NCBI GenBank assembly: GCA_000403255.2
Contig: KE159591.1
Location: 269,823 to 333,822, forward strand
Direction of reading: 5' to 3'
Source of the DNA: Lachnospiraceae bacterium 3-1
GTDB lineage: Bacteria > Bacillota > Clostridia > Lachnospirales > Lachnospiraceae
DNA: 64,000 nt
Shown: positions 32,909 to 41,760 of the stretch, piece by piece
Numbering within the stretch: the first letter of the stretch is position 1
Layout: each line of letters opens with the position of its first letter
Made by a program: the position numbers and the translations under genes
The notes under the pieces: generated by a model
Databases searched by the model: none
Seen by the model: only the letters and a program-made list of their open reading frames with translations
Told to the model about the DNA's origin: nothing

Positions 32909-34107
32909 GGTAAATCCTTAATCGCCTGATAATTCCTTTCGCAATTGTTTCTGTCAAAAGTTTGATAAAAATTTTCCGTCCGTTCTTGGTAAATCTCTTC
33001 TATTGCAAAATCTCTTTCCATTGTTCTCTGCAATTCATATAATAAATTATTCAAATCCTTACAGACCTTACCAAAACCATCTTCCTCATAACTGAAATAT
33101 CCTTTGGGATAATGTCCTTTGCGGTACATTTCATAATCAAACTGATAATACACCAAAGGCTTTTTCATATATGCAAAATCCATCGCTATACTTGAATAAT
33201 CGGTAATCAAAAAGCTGGAATCCTTAAGCAACTCCTGAACATCGTACTCTGGCCATTTGGCAACTGTAATTTGAGGATGATTCATTGAAAAATATTCCGA
33301 ATATCTCTGCATTTCCCTATGGGGATAAAAAACCAGCTTTGTATTATATTTTTCCAATAAATGATATAACTCCTTGCTTTTTAAAAAGCCGCTCCAATGT
33401 CTATAATATTCAGTATTGGTAAAATCATCTACATTTTCATATTGATAAGATTTGGAGGTGGTAATTCCAATCCAGTTTCTCCAGGTGGGCATCACCAGAA
33501 TCTGCCTTCTTCCATCGCTTGTATCAAACAGATTATCAAACCGACAAAACCCTAATTTTTGCACCCACCCATCAGGATAGCCAAACCTGCTCTTTACATA
33601 TTGATATTCTTTTTCTACTGCACAGACAAATAAACGCATTTTTGTACGTTTATAATATAGAAATTCCATATCATCCTTCGTAATGCCATGCTGTAGAAAA
33701 ATCCTGATATTCTTATATATCCCATATACTTCTAAAAAATAGCAGACTGCTGCATTGGGTTTTCCACTCTTTTGAGAACTAATATTTTTTTCAGCAGAAA
33801 GATAGTACAGCCAATGAATGTAACTTCCAAACTGTATTACTTTTCCCAAATCTTTTACTCTGCTATAATCTGGCGAATCCTTATTAATCGCATACACAAC
33901 TGCTTGTTCAGGATGGTTTTCCACGATATATCGAAATAACCAATATCCATTATCTCTTGCTTCGTTTTCTGCATCACAAATCAGCCACAATCCTCTATGG
34001 AACCTACGAAATATCAACGAAACCGGCAGTGCAAGCAGAAATAAAATGATATGCCATAAATCTCTCCACCTGACCCTTTGAATCTTCTGCCATAAACTTT
34101 GTTCCAT
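32896..34107 (-). CDS. CDP-glycerol glycerophosphotransferase family protein (TagB-like)
   Basis: The protein has 403 residues from the ATG at 34107, chosen for AAGGAG upstream; the longer frame begins at 34143. It has one possible N-terminal membrane helix (about 18-38) and the family core: WLICDAENEARDNGYWLFRY near 45, IFLQHGITKDDMEFLYYKR near 135, LVMPTWRNWIGITT near 195 and FLITDYSSIAMDFAYMKKP near 305. Its size is that of TagB-type primases that add the first glycerol-phosphate to the linkage unit. With the two longer relatives it suggests a primase and two polymerases or modifiers of one polyol-phosphate polymer, which is inference. Confidence 0.85.
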   Translation of the reverse strand: MEQSLWQKIQRVRWRDLWHIILFLLALPVSLIFRRFHRGLWLICDAENEARDNGYWLFRYIVENHPEQAVVYAINKDSPDYSRVKDLGKVIQFGSYIHWLYYLSAEKNISSQKSGKPNAAVCYFLEVYGIYKNIRIFLQHGITKDDMEFLYYKRTKMRLFVCAVEKEYQYVKSRFGYPDGWVQKLGFCRFDNLFDTSDGRRQILVMPTWRNWIGITTSKSYQYENVDDFTNTEYYRHWSGFLKSKELYHLLEKYNTKLVFYPHREMQRYSEYFSMNHPQITVAKWPEYDVQELLKDSSFLITDYSSIAMDFAYMKKPLVYYQFDYEMYRKGHYPKGYFSYEEDGFGKVCKDLNNLLYELQRTMERDFAIEEIYQERTENFYQTFDRNNCERNYQAIKDLPCRI

Positions 34108-34191
34108 TTTTCTCCTTTCCACATTATACATGCCCAATTTCAAATATGCAATACTTTTATTCTAATGGGCAAATGTGATAAAAATTTGAGG

Positions 34192-34950
34192 TTATATCCT
34201 CCTTTTCAGCGCATGAAAAACATAATGGCAAAAAAAATATCCACTTTTCCATATAGAAAGATGCTCACAATTCCGATACATCTTCCATGTCCCATACACT
34301 GCATCCAACTTATTTGCGGATCTGCTTCCCCCATGCCTGCGGTATACAGATAACGGCTCATCTATCCCATACGCCAAATATCCATGACGAAGTATTTTCC
34401 ACCATGTGGCAGTGTCTTCTCCTCGAGCATTCAGAGGCATGTACAGTATATCATCTGGAATCTGTTCCCGGTCAAACATAACCGTTATCGTCGAAATGAT
34501 TGTATGTTTCAAGGCATATTTATAATCTACACTGGCTGGAACATGTACCACTTTTCCATTCCGCATCCCATCTTCCCCGGCAAATTCATAACCGGTAAAT
34601 GAAAATGCACACCCTTTCTCTTTCATAAATAAGAGCTGCTTTTCCAGCTTATTTTTATCCCACAAATCATCTGCATCCATATATGCCAAATATCTTCCAC
34701 GGGCCTTAACAATCCCCTGATTCCTAGTATATGCAGGTCCCATATTTTCCTTATTTTGATACAAATGCATCCGTTTGTCCTGATAATTCTTAATGAGCAA
34801 AACACTTCTGTCCTTGGAACCGTCATCTACAAAAATCAATTCCCAATTCTGATACGTTTGATTTAAAATACACTGTATTGTCTCTTCGATATATTTTTCT
34901 GAATTGTATACTGGAATTATAATACTAATTAAATCCTTATTTTCATCCAT
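34192..34950 (-). CDS. GT2 family glycosyltransferase
   Basis: The protein has 252 residues from the ATG at 34950 with GAGG seven bases upstream. The GT-A fold is plain: ISIIIPVYNSEKYIEETIQ at the N-terminus, ELIFVDDGSKDRS near 36, NQGIVKARGRYLAYMDADDLW near 80 with the DADD metal site, and ARGEDTATWWKILRHG near 178 holding the catalytic ED. It probably adds one sugar to the lipid-linked unit started by the WbaP-type enzyme encoded 47 bases upstream. Similar GT2 enzymes often use UDP-hexoses or UDP-HexNAc. Donor unknown. Confidence 0.85.
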   Translation of the reverse strand: MDENKDLISIIIPVYNSEKYIEETIQCILNQTYQNWELIFVDDGSKDRSVLLIKNYQDKRMHLYQNKENMGPAYTRNQGIVKARGRYLAYMDADDLWDKNKLEKQLLFMKEKGCAFSFTGYEFAGEDGMRNGKVVHVPASVDYKYALKHTIISTITVMFDREQIPDDILYMPLNARGEDTATWWKILRHGYLAYGIDEPLSVYRRHGGSRSANKLDAVYGTWKMYRNCEHLSIWKSGYFFCHYVFHALKRRI

Positions 34951-34996
34951 AACCAATCCTCAATTTCTATCATTATCCAGAACTCCCACTGTCTCC

Positions 34997-36358
34997 CTAC
35001 TTCTTAACAGCTGTCACCTGACCCTTGTCAATCCCTTCCGTATTTTCTTTCTGAAAAATAATCTTAAAGGTCATCAGCATCAGCTTCATATCCTGCCAAA
35101 AGGAATAAGTCTCAATATAAGTCAGATCCAGCTTTAGCTTATCATATGGAGTGGTGTTATACTTTCCATAGACTTGGGCATATCCAGTCAAACCCGCTTT
35201 TACTTTCAATCGAAAGCTAAATTCTGGTATGATAGCTTCATACTCTTTGGCAATGCTCTCCCGTTCTGGTCTTGGCCCCACAAAGGACATTTCCCCTTTT
35301 AGAATATTAAATATTTGTGGAAGCTCATCAAAATGGGTTCGCCGTATCACCCTGCCTACCGGAGTAATACGATCGTCATCCTTCTTTGCCAGCTGAGCTC
35401 CATTCCGCTCGGAATCCATCCGCATACTGCGGAACTTAATGATACGGAATCTCTCACCATCCCTGGTAAGACGCTCCTGGGTATAAAATACCGGTCCCCG
35501 GTCATATAATTTAATACTTGCCCCAATCACCAATAAAACCGGAGAAGAAATTACAATTGCCAGTAAAGAAAATACAAGATCTGCTGCTCTCTTTGCAAAC
35601 CGCTGCTCAATGGTTAATCCCCTGTTTCTAGATAACATCAAAGGAGAATCAAACAGATGAATCCGCTCTGTACCTGTTAAAATAATATCTGAAATTTTTG
35701 GCGTAATATACGTCCTCTTATTTTGGTCAAAGCAAAACTTTAAAATAGGATTGCGCATACTGGTAGGCAAATCGCAAAGCACCACCGCCTCATACTCCAA
35801 AATTCTGGTATACAGCTCTTCATACCCCAAATATACACTGGCTGTAGCGCAGACATTGTATTTATCTTTCCGGGAATTGATTTTGTCGATCAAATCATCT
35901 GGCGAATGCTTTCCGTAGATTACAATCATTTTTCTCGGGGGATACAACCTGGTGTAAGCAAAACGCACCATATACACCCCAGGCAGTATCACCAGATACT
36001 CCGCTCCTGTTAAAACTATCATAGGATGAATCGGCATATAGTCATTGGCAACCAGACATACCTGAAGATATCCAATCACATTGGCACAAAAAATGGAAAG
36101 AATCTGTGACAGGCAAATATCTGAAATTCGCAGATAACCAATTTTATAACCTCCAAAGGTTCTGGTAAAAAAGTACATAAACAATGCATAAATTCCTATC
36201 ACAGCCCAGTTTCCTCTGTTCCATGGGCGGTTTGCCTTCTCAATCATTGGATAATAAATTTCATACCAGGTATAGGCAAACATCAGCGTTTCCATCGCCA
36301 GCATAATATAATTTGCTGTCAAATTCAATAAATGCTTATACTGTTCTCTTTTTCTCAT
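34997..36358 (-). CDS. Initiating phosphoglycosyltransferase, WbaP/CpsE type
   Basis: This 453-residue protein has four to five N-terminal membrane helices (about 10-150), a Rossmann-like middle domain, and a C-terminal catalytic domain. There KRAADLVFSLLAIVISSPVL near 255 is the re-entrant helix, and IIKFRSM, THFDELPQIFNILKGEMSFV near 345 (the Asp-Glu pair) and VGPRPER follow. It transfers hexose-1-phosphate, often galactose or glucose, from UDP-sugar to undecaprenyl phosphate. It is a second initiating enzyme beside the PglC-type at 7143, so the window starts at least two lipid-linked glycans. AAGGATAGAG precedes the start. Confidence 0.9.
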   Translation of the reverse strand: MRKREQYKHLLNLTANYIMLAMETLMFAYTWYEIYYPMIEKANRPWNRGNWAVIGIYALFMYFFTRTFGGYKIGYLRISDICLSQILSIFCANVIGYLQVCLVANDYMPIHPMIVLTGAEYLVILPGVYMVRFAYTRLYPPRKMIVIYGKHSPDDLIDKINSRKDKYNVCATASVYLGYEELYTRILEYEAVVLCDLPTSMRNPILKFCFDQNKRTYITPKISDIILTGTERIHLFDSPLMLSRNRGLTIEQRFAKRAADLVFSLLAIVISSPVLLVIGASIKLYDRGPVFYTQERLTRDGERFRIIKFRSMRMDSERNGAQLAKKDDDRITPVGRVIRRTHFDELPQIFNILKGEMSFVGPRPERESIAKEYEAIIPEFSFRLKVKAGLTGYAQVYGKYNTTPYDKLKLDLTYIETYSFWQDMKLMLMTFKIIFQKENTEGIDKGQVTAVKK

Positions 36359-36396
36359 ACTCTATCCTTCGTTCCAGCCGCAGTCCCTTCGGTACC

Positions 36397-38595
36397 CTAT
36401 CTTCCAATTAGTCTGCGTACCCTCTTTTTCATCTGTCCCTTGGGATTCACCTTATCCATTAGCATTCCTGCTGTCTTTTCCTCCAAAATACTGATTTGGT
36501 AAGAAATATCTATTTGACACTTCCCCTTGGGGATTTCTTCTATTATAATCTTTGGGTCAGAATTGTCAAACAAAAAACAATTTTTCTCCATCATAAACCC
36601 AGTGGTGGTGTATTTCACAGGTATCATCTCGCCACCATCCTTGCCTCGCCAACGAAGCTTCACATCCTGCAAAATGCAAGCAGCGAGCGCCGGGTCAATC
36701 CAGATTTTTTGCGCTTTCTCTGGAACGGGAACCCTGCAGGATACCTTCCCACCATATCCCTGGTCGATAAAAAAGGAATGTTCCTCGGAAAATCCATGAC
36801 CATCATCCACATAGATCTGCATTCTTCTTTTATCTGCTTCTGCTAAAATTTCTCCCAAAGGAAACGCCTTTTTCCCAATCATAGGATAAAGTTCCCTGAC
36901 TGGTATATAGGTTCCTGTAATGTAATTCTGGAAATTCCGCTCCATAACCCGATAAATCTTCTTTTTTTCCTTGGTTATTCCAAATATTTTATAAAAATTA
37001 TAATCTTCTTTTAATTTCTTTCTATTTCCAGACGCCTCCAGATAATAGTGAAGCGCCCGATAAATAATATAATCTACAGGAACTGGAAAAGCAAATGTCC
37101 ACTCATAATCCAGCACATGCCAATTCCCATCTTCCGTAAGCAATATATTTGAAAAGATAAGGTCAATATCTGATACCGGAAATGACAGCTCCTGTTCCAG
37201 ACCAGATACTTCTCCAAACACCTGCCGAAACTCTGGTGTCATAGAAAACTTCTGCACAGAAGAAGATTCTTTGATTCTATTTATTGCCTGTTCCAACAGT
37301 TCTGCCGCCTCTTCTTCCTCTTCCTGTTCCAGCAGCCTGTCCAATTTTTCTTCCAGCGTCATACCCTCCAGATATGCAAAGGAAACCTTTTCCCCTATAA
37401 GCTTACACTGATTTACCAAAAGCAGCCCTTTTTCCTGCCAAAGTTCTTCCAGCCTATCCTTGGCCTCTACCATATTTGCCATATGCTTTCGCCCTTCTGG
37501 ATACTCTGGCTTCTTATATAAGAGTTTCCCCATTTCTCCTTTTCCAATACAGGATTGAGAGGAGACCTCATCCCTTTCAATGCCAGTTCGGAGTGAAAAT
37601 CTAGGGGCACGCCCAGCAGAATATTTCATATAAATCACTGGATTTGTTATTTTCTTGACCTTATCATCTTCCGACTCCTTATCCTTGACAATCTCAACAA
37701 AAAAAGAATTGCTGTACAAAGGAAAGAGACCATTTTCTAAAATCTGGTCAAAGACCTTCCCTTCATCCATCAACATCAAACGCCTTCGGTCAAAATTACA
37801 CAGATTCCGGTTCAATTCTCCAGGTTTTGGCAAATATTCATCTGAATAAATCATAAAAGGAAACTTATAATCTGGATAAGGGTAATAAAACTTATAGTTA
37901 TAACACCCGCACTCTTTTAGGATATGTTCCAATTCCGGCTTGGTAAAGGTTCTCACTCCTGCCTTTTTTCGATATCCTTCCAACCCTTCAAAAAAATTCC
38001 CCGTATGGTCTTCAGTACAACCTGCCCAATACTTTAATCCAAATTTATTTTCTATTGCAATCAGCAATTTTCCGCCTGGTTTGAGATGATTTAAAATGGT
38101 TGTAAGAAATTCATGGTAAGGCTTTTTACCTCCAATATACGCCTGTCCATATTCAAAGACTCCAATCAATGTTGCATAATCAAAATCCTTCTCCAGCCCC
38201 TTTTCAATATCCTGGAAATTGCCCACAAAAATTTCAATATTGCCCTTTTTCTGATTACGCACGCCATTGATCCTGCTGCGTTTCATGGAGAGATCCACGC
38301 AGGTGACCGTACCTGCCTTAGAAGCGGCCACACCAGTAACGGCGCCGCAACCAGAACCAATTTCCAGAACCTTAGTCCCCCTCTCAAAAGGATACCAGCT
38401 TAAAATATTTTCCCGCTCATGGGCAAGATGGTACATTACTGCCCAGTCCCGTTCCTTTGCAATGAGCTGATTATACTCTTCTTCTGGATATTTTTCCACC
38501 AGCTCCAAAATCCTGTCCTCGATTGCCCCATCACTATATAAATCTTTTCCTTCATAATACCTATCATTCAGGATAACATTTCCGATTTTTTCCAT
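36397..38595 (-). CDS. WbdD-like methyltransferase with kinase-like domain
   Basis: This 732-residue protein starts with a SAM-dependent methyltransferase domain (about 50-240: motif I VLEIGSGCGAVTG at 76-88, LKPGGKLLIAIENK near 171). The middle part (about 290-560) has features of a protein-kinase-like fold. D478 with N483 five residues later resembles the catalytic loop, and D496 in VLDYEW resembles the metal-binding Asp of DFG. A beta-rich C-terminal part follows. The plan and its place next to wzm/wzt match WbdD of E. coli O8/O9a, a methyltransferase/kinase that caps the chain end and so sets length before ABC export. No sequence comparison was possible, so the kinase call is inference. 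A poly-Glu stretch lies near 425. Confidence 0.72.
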   Translation of the reverse strand: MEKIGNVILNDRYYEGKDLYSDGAIEDRILELVEKYPEEEYNQLIAKERDWAVMYHLAHERENILSWYPFERGTKVLEIGSGCGAVTGVAASKAGTVTCVDLSMKRSRINGVRNQKKGNIEIFVGNFQDIEKGLEKDFDYATLIGVFEYGQAYIGGKKPYHEFLTTILNHLKPGGKLLIAIENKFGLKYWAGCTEDHTGNFFEGLEGYRKKAGVRTFTKPELEHILKECGCYNYKFYYPYPDYKFPFMIYSDEYLPKPGELNRNLCNFDRRRLMLMDEGKVFDQILENGLFPLYSNSFFVEIVKDKESEDDKVKKITNPVIYMKYSAGRAPRFSLRTGIERDEVSSQSCIGKGEMGKLLYKKPEYPEGRKHMANMVEAKDRLEELWQEKGLLLVNQCKLIGEKVSFAYLEGMTLEEKLDRLLEQEEEEEAAELLEQAINRIKESSSVQKFSMTPEFRQVFGEVSGLEQELSFPVSDIDLIFSNILLTEDGNWHVLDYEWTFAFPVPVDYIIYRALHYYLEASGNRKKLKEDYNFYKIFGITKEKKKIYRVMERNFQNYITGTYIPVRELYPMIGKKAFPLGEILAEADKRRMQIYVDDGHGFSEEHSFFIDQGYGGKVSCRVPVPEKAQKIWIDPALAACILQDVKLRWRGKDGGEMIPVKYTTTGFMMEKNCFLFDNSDPKIIIEEIPKGKCQIDISYQISILEEKTAGMLMDKVNPKGQMKKRVRRLIGR

Positions 38596-38671
38596 AATAG
38601 CCTATTCATCCTTTCCTCCTGCCAAAATCCCCAGCCGCAGCATTTTTAGTCACTATCTCACAAAGGATCTG

Positions 38672-39937
38672 TCATTCCCCCAGCACAACACTGGATTCCA
38701 TATCAAAATAACCTACGGTATTCTTATCTGAAATCACAGTCAGACTACATACATCATACAAACGGTGATGTACCTGGAATGCCTCTTTCTCATATCCGGT
38801 ACACCCAAAGGATAACAAATATTCTCCTCCTTGCAGCGTCATCCGCTGTGTAAAACTTACTTCTTGGATATCCCCTGCCTGCTTGGGCTCTGGAATCTGC
38901 TTTTCCAGCATCGTATTCGTTCCAGTAAGTTCAATTCCCATCAAATTTTTTAACGTAAAGGCAAAAATAGGCTCTGCCACATCTTCCTGAAACAAGACTT
39001 TCATCTTAATCGTACAAGATTCTCCCTTTTGGATAACATTCGTTATCTTACCTGTCTGATCCAGCACAGCAAAATCTATAATTTCTGCCTTCTTATCCCC
39101 ATATTCCAAAGTCTCTGGATTGATGGAGAGAGCATCCCTCCATTTTCCTCCGGTTTCTTGTGGATTCCAAAGAGAAGTATTCTCCTGCCGCTTGGCCTCC
39201 TCCTGCTCCACCAAAGCCATTTTGTAGCGATCCACCGCCTCCTTTGGGGTTCCTTCCATCACTTTCACTCCATTATTTAAAAGGACCGCCCGGTCACAGT
39301 ACTTGGTGATACTGCTCAATTCATGGCTTACAAAGAGAATTGTCTTGCCTAATTCCTTGAATTCTTCAAATTTTCGATAACATTTAGACTGAAAAAAAAC
39401 ATCTCCTACCGATAAGGCTTCATCCACAATGAGGATCTCCGGCTCAATATTAATTGCCACTGCAAAGGCAAGACGCACAAACATTCCGCTGGAATAAGTT
39501 TTTACTGGCTGGTGGACAAATGCGCCGATATCTGCAAATTCCAGGATTGCATCCATCTTTTTCCCAATCTCTTCTCTGGAAAATCCCATCATAGTCCCCT
39601 GCAAATATACATTTTCAATTCCTGTATACTCCATATTAAACCCAGCCCCAAGCTCTAACAATGCGGAAATTCTTCCATCTACCTCTACTTCCCCCTTGGT
39701 CTGGCTGATCACACCTGTAATAATTTTTAAAAGAGTAGATTTTCCAGATCCATTTGTTCCTATTATTCCTACGGTCTCCCCTTTTTTTATATCCAGGGTA
39801 ATATCAAAAAGGGCCGCATGTTCTCGGTAATTCTGCTTCCTGGAAAGCCCCAGAGCATCCTTAAGACGGGCAGTAGAAGTATCATAAAGCTTATATATTT
39901 TACTGACATGGGTCACTTTAATTGCTGTCTTTGGCAT
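38672..39937 (-). CDS. wzt: Polysaccharide ABC exporter ATPase with C-terminal domain (Wzt type)
   Basis: The protein has 421 residues from the ATG at 39937, preceded by GAGGAAAG; the frame extends further upstream but without support. The ATPase part shows GIIGTNGSGKSTLLKIITG near 55, YSSGMFVRLAFAVA near 150 and ILIVDEALSVGDVFFQ near 170. Residues of about 275-421 form an additional beta-sandwich-like domain (KAEIIDFAVLDQTGKI, LQGGEYLLSFG), as in Wzt of O8/O9a, where it recognises the capped chain end. It pairs with the permease 32 bases upstream. Together with the WbdD-like gene downstream it predicts cap-dependent export. Confidence 0.9.
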   Translation of the reverse strand: MPKTAIKVTHVSKIYKLYDTSTARLKDALGLSRKQNYREHAALFDITLDIKKGETVGIIGTNGSGKSTLLKIITGVISQTKGEVEVDGRISALLELGAGFNMEYTGIENVYLQGTMMGFSREEIGKKMDAILEFADIGAFVHQPVKTYSSGMFVRLAFAVAINIEPEILIVDEALSVGDVFFQSKCYRKFEEFKELGKTILFVSHELSSITKYCDRAVLLNNGVKVMEGTPKEAVDRYKMALVEQEEAKRQENTSLWNPQETGGKWRDALSINPETLEYGDKKAEIIDFAVLDQTGKITNVIQKGESCTIKMKVLFQEDVAEPIFAFTLKNLMGIELTGTNTMLEKQIPEPKQAGDIQEVSFTQRMTLQGGEYLLSFGCTGYEKEAFQVHHRLYDVCSLTVISDKNTVGYFDMESSVVLGE

Positions 39938-39969
39938 AATTACTTTCCTCATTTCACTCCATTGGTTAT

Positions 39970-40797
39970 TTATAGCACGTCCGCAAAATGTATCTTTAAT
40001 CGTTGAAACACGCCCACTCCCAAAAAGCAGACCAATAAGGTAAATACCCAAAAATAAATGGTAAGTCCTGGATGCTCCCAGAACCACACCTTATCAATAA
40101 ATGCTTCCCGATATCCTGTGACAATATAATACAGAGGATTACATTTTAATAAGACAAGAGCAAATCCTGGTATATTTGCCTTCATATCGTCAAGGTTCCA
40201 CATAATCGGGGTTGCCCAAACACCAATTTGCAAAGCTATATTTACGATCTGTCGGACGTCTGGAAAAAATACAGACACCGCGCTGGTCAGATAGCTCATT
40301 CCCAAGGCCAGCAGCAAAACGCCCATACTGTAATATACAGCCTGTATCACATAAAAATCTGGTGGATATCCATACAGTAAAAATAAACATACGGTAACCA
40401 CTACAAAAAACACATGCACAAAAATAGAAGAAAATACCTTGACCACTGGCAGGATATCAATATTGAACACTACCTTCTTCACCAGATAATTATACTCCAC
40501 CAGCACAGAGGTTCCTGCACTGATACAGTCAGAAAAGAAAAACCAAGGCACAATCCCTGCTACCAGCCACAGTACGTAAGGCAAGGGTAATTCTCCTCGT
40601 ATCGAAGCACGCATTCCAATTGCCTTGTCGAACACAAACCAATAAATCAACACCGTGATCACTGGCTGTACGAAGGCCCATATGGTTCCTAAATAGGAAC
40701 CAGCAAACTTTGTCTTAAAATCATTTTTAGCCAGACTTTGAATCAACTGGCGATTTTTGATTATCTCTGTAATGATATTTCCTGATGTCTGATTCAT
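39970..40797 (-). CDS. wzm: Polysaccharide ABC exporter permease (Wzm type)
   Basis: This 275-residue protein has six predicted membrane helices and the ABC-2 exporter pattern. FAGSYLGTIWAFVQPVITV near 29 is the N-terminal amphipathic/first helix region. YVLWLVAGIVPWFFFSDCIS lies near 75, and LLKCNPLYYIVTGYREAF near 212. It would move the complete lipid-linked polymer out with the Wzt-type ATPase. It is the first gene of the middle operon, with a good promoter 44 bases upstream of the start codon. The ribosome site is weak or distant (AGGA about 13 bases upstream). Confidence 0.9.
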   Translation of the reverse strand: MNQTSGNIITEIIKNRQLIQSLAKNDFKTKFAGSYLGTIWAFVQPVITVLIYWFVFDKAIGMRASIRGELPLPYVLWLVAGIVPWFFFSDCISAGTSVLVEYNYLVKKVVFNIDILPVVKVFSSIFVHVFFVVVTVCLFLLYGYPPDFYVIQAVYYSMGVLLLALGMSYLTSAVSVFFPDVRQIVNIALQIGVWATPIMWNLDDMKANIPGFALVLLKCNPLYYIVTGYREAFIDKVWFWEHPGLTIYFWVFTLLVCFLGVGVFQRLKIHFADVL

Positions 40798-40840
40798 ATA
40801 CTATTAATATTCCTTTTCTTTCTACTATTATGTTCCTATA

Positions 40841-40869
40841 AGTATATCATCTTTCCCCAAAATAAGCAA
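40841..40869 (-). promoter_or_regulatory. Promoter of the wzm-wzt operon
   Basis: On the minus strand TTGCTT (40864-40869), 17 bases, then TATACT (40841-40846) precede the wzm start codon by 43 bases. It lies in the 211-base A+T-rich gap between two divergent genes. Confidence 0.6.
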
Positions 40870-41008
40870 ATTTTCCCATATTTATAAAAAATTAGGAAAT
40901 TCTTAACAATTCCATGTGAAAACTCCCATTGTTTTTTTCCAGCAATTGTGATACCTTTATTATTAATTCAACATTTATTTTTTTATTATTGTATGGGAGG
41001 TCTTAACT

Positions 41009-41716
41009 TTGAGAAAAACATTAAAAAAAATCACTTCAATGATTCTGACATGTGCCATTCTTTTTTCTGGAATGTTTATTGTCCCCCAGGCAGGGAGCAC
41101 AGCACAAGCCGCAGCCAAATATTATTTACCCAGCTCCTACCGAAATATGGTATTTTACAGTGCTCCCGATGATTTACCGGCCACCTATGTGACTTTGAAG
41201 GTTTGCCAGAAAGGTTCTTTCAAAAAGCCGAAGGCTTCTTCCATCCGCTCCTTAACCACCAGCGACTCATCTGTGGCAAAGCCCTACATTGACAGATTCG
41301 GCAATATTCGAATTTATTTTTTCAAAAAACCTGGAGCTGCCACAATTTCCTTTCGGATTGGAAAGCAGGTCTTAAGGTCCAAAATCACTGTAAAAGAATA
41401 CAGCAATCCATTGAGCAAGTTTAAAATTGGCAAGAAAAATTTTCTTTCCCGGTTTTCCTCTTCTACGGAATACAATTACTTTTATGAAAATCCAATAAAC
41501 AACCAAACTGTTTCTATCAAAACCGCCAAGGGATGGAAAATTTCTTCTATGAAAATGAAATATGGCTCTGGAACCTATGAAATCAGTTCCTGCAGCAAAT
41601 CTTCTTTTTCAAAACGGGTAACCTTTGTCAGTGATGCCGACTATATTACTCTGACCATGTATCATGCAAAAACAAAATCATATGTTACATTGACCTTAAA
41701 CTGTATAAAAGAGTAA
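41009..41716 (+). CDS. Small secreted protein of unknown function
   Basis: This 235-residue protein has a clear signal peptide (about 1-34, ending near AQAAAK). The mature part has a BIg2-like Ig pattern at about 60-130 (IRSLTTSDSSVAKPYIDRFGN, GAATISFRIG) followed by an unrecognised Ser/Lys/Tyr-rich part. The start is a TTG at 41009 with GGGAGG eight bases upstream. It is one of only two plus-strand genes and is transcribed divergently from the wzm operon, ending in a strong terminator. No anchor motif is seen, so it is probably released or held by binding to wall polymers. Function not known. Confidence 0.8.
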   Translation: MRKTLKKITSMILTCAILFSGMFIVPQAGSTAQAAAKYYLPSSYRNMVFYSAPDDLPATYVTLKVCQKGSFKKPKASSIRSLTTSDSSVAKPYIDRFGNIRIYFFKKPGAATISFRIGKQVLRSKITVKEYSNPLSKFKIGKKNFLSRFSSSTEYNYFYENPINNQTVSIKTAKGWKISSMKMKYGSGTYEISSCSKSSFSKRVTFVSDADYITLTMYHAKTKSYVTLTLNCIKE

Positions 41717-41740
41717 AGCTGCCATTGGCAGCTTTACTCT
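41710..41740. terminator. Strong bidirectional terminator
   Basis: A perfect 14-bp stem (agagtaaagctgcc/ggcagctttactct) with a three-base loop is followed by TTTTAT on both strands. The plus-strand stop codon lies inside the stem. It separates two convergent secreted-protein genes. Confidence 0.92.
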
Positions 41741-41760
41741 TTTTATAGAAAACAGATCCG

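Noticed and set aside
39938-40087. 50-residue N-terminal extension of the Wzt-like ATPase
   Set aside because: It overlaps the permease coding region, and GAGGAAAG marks the start at 39937.
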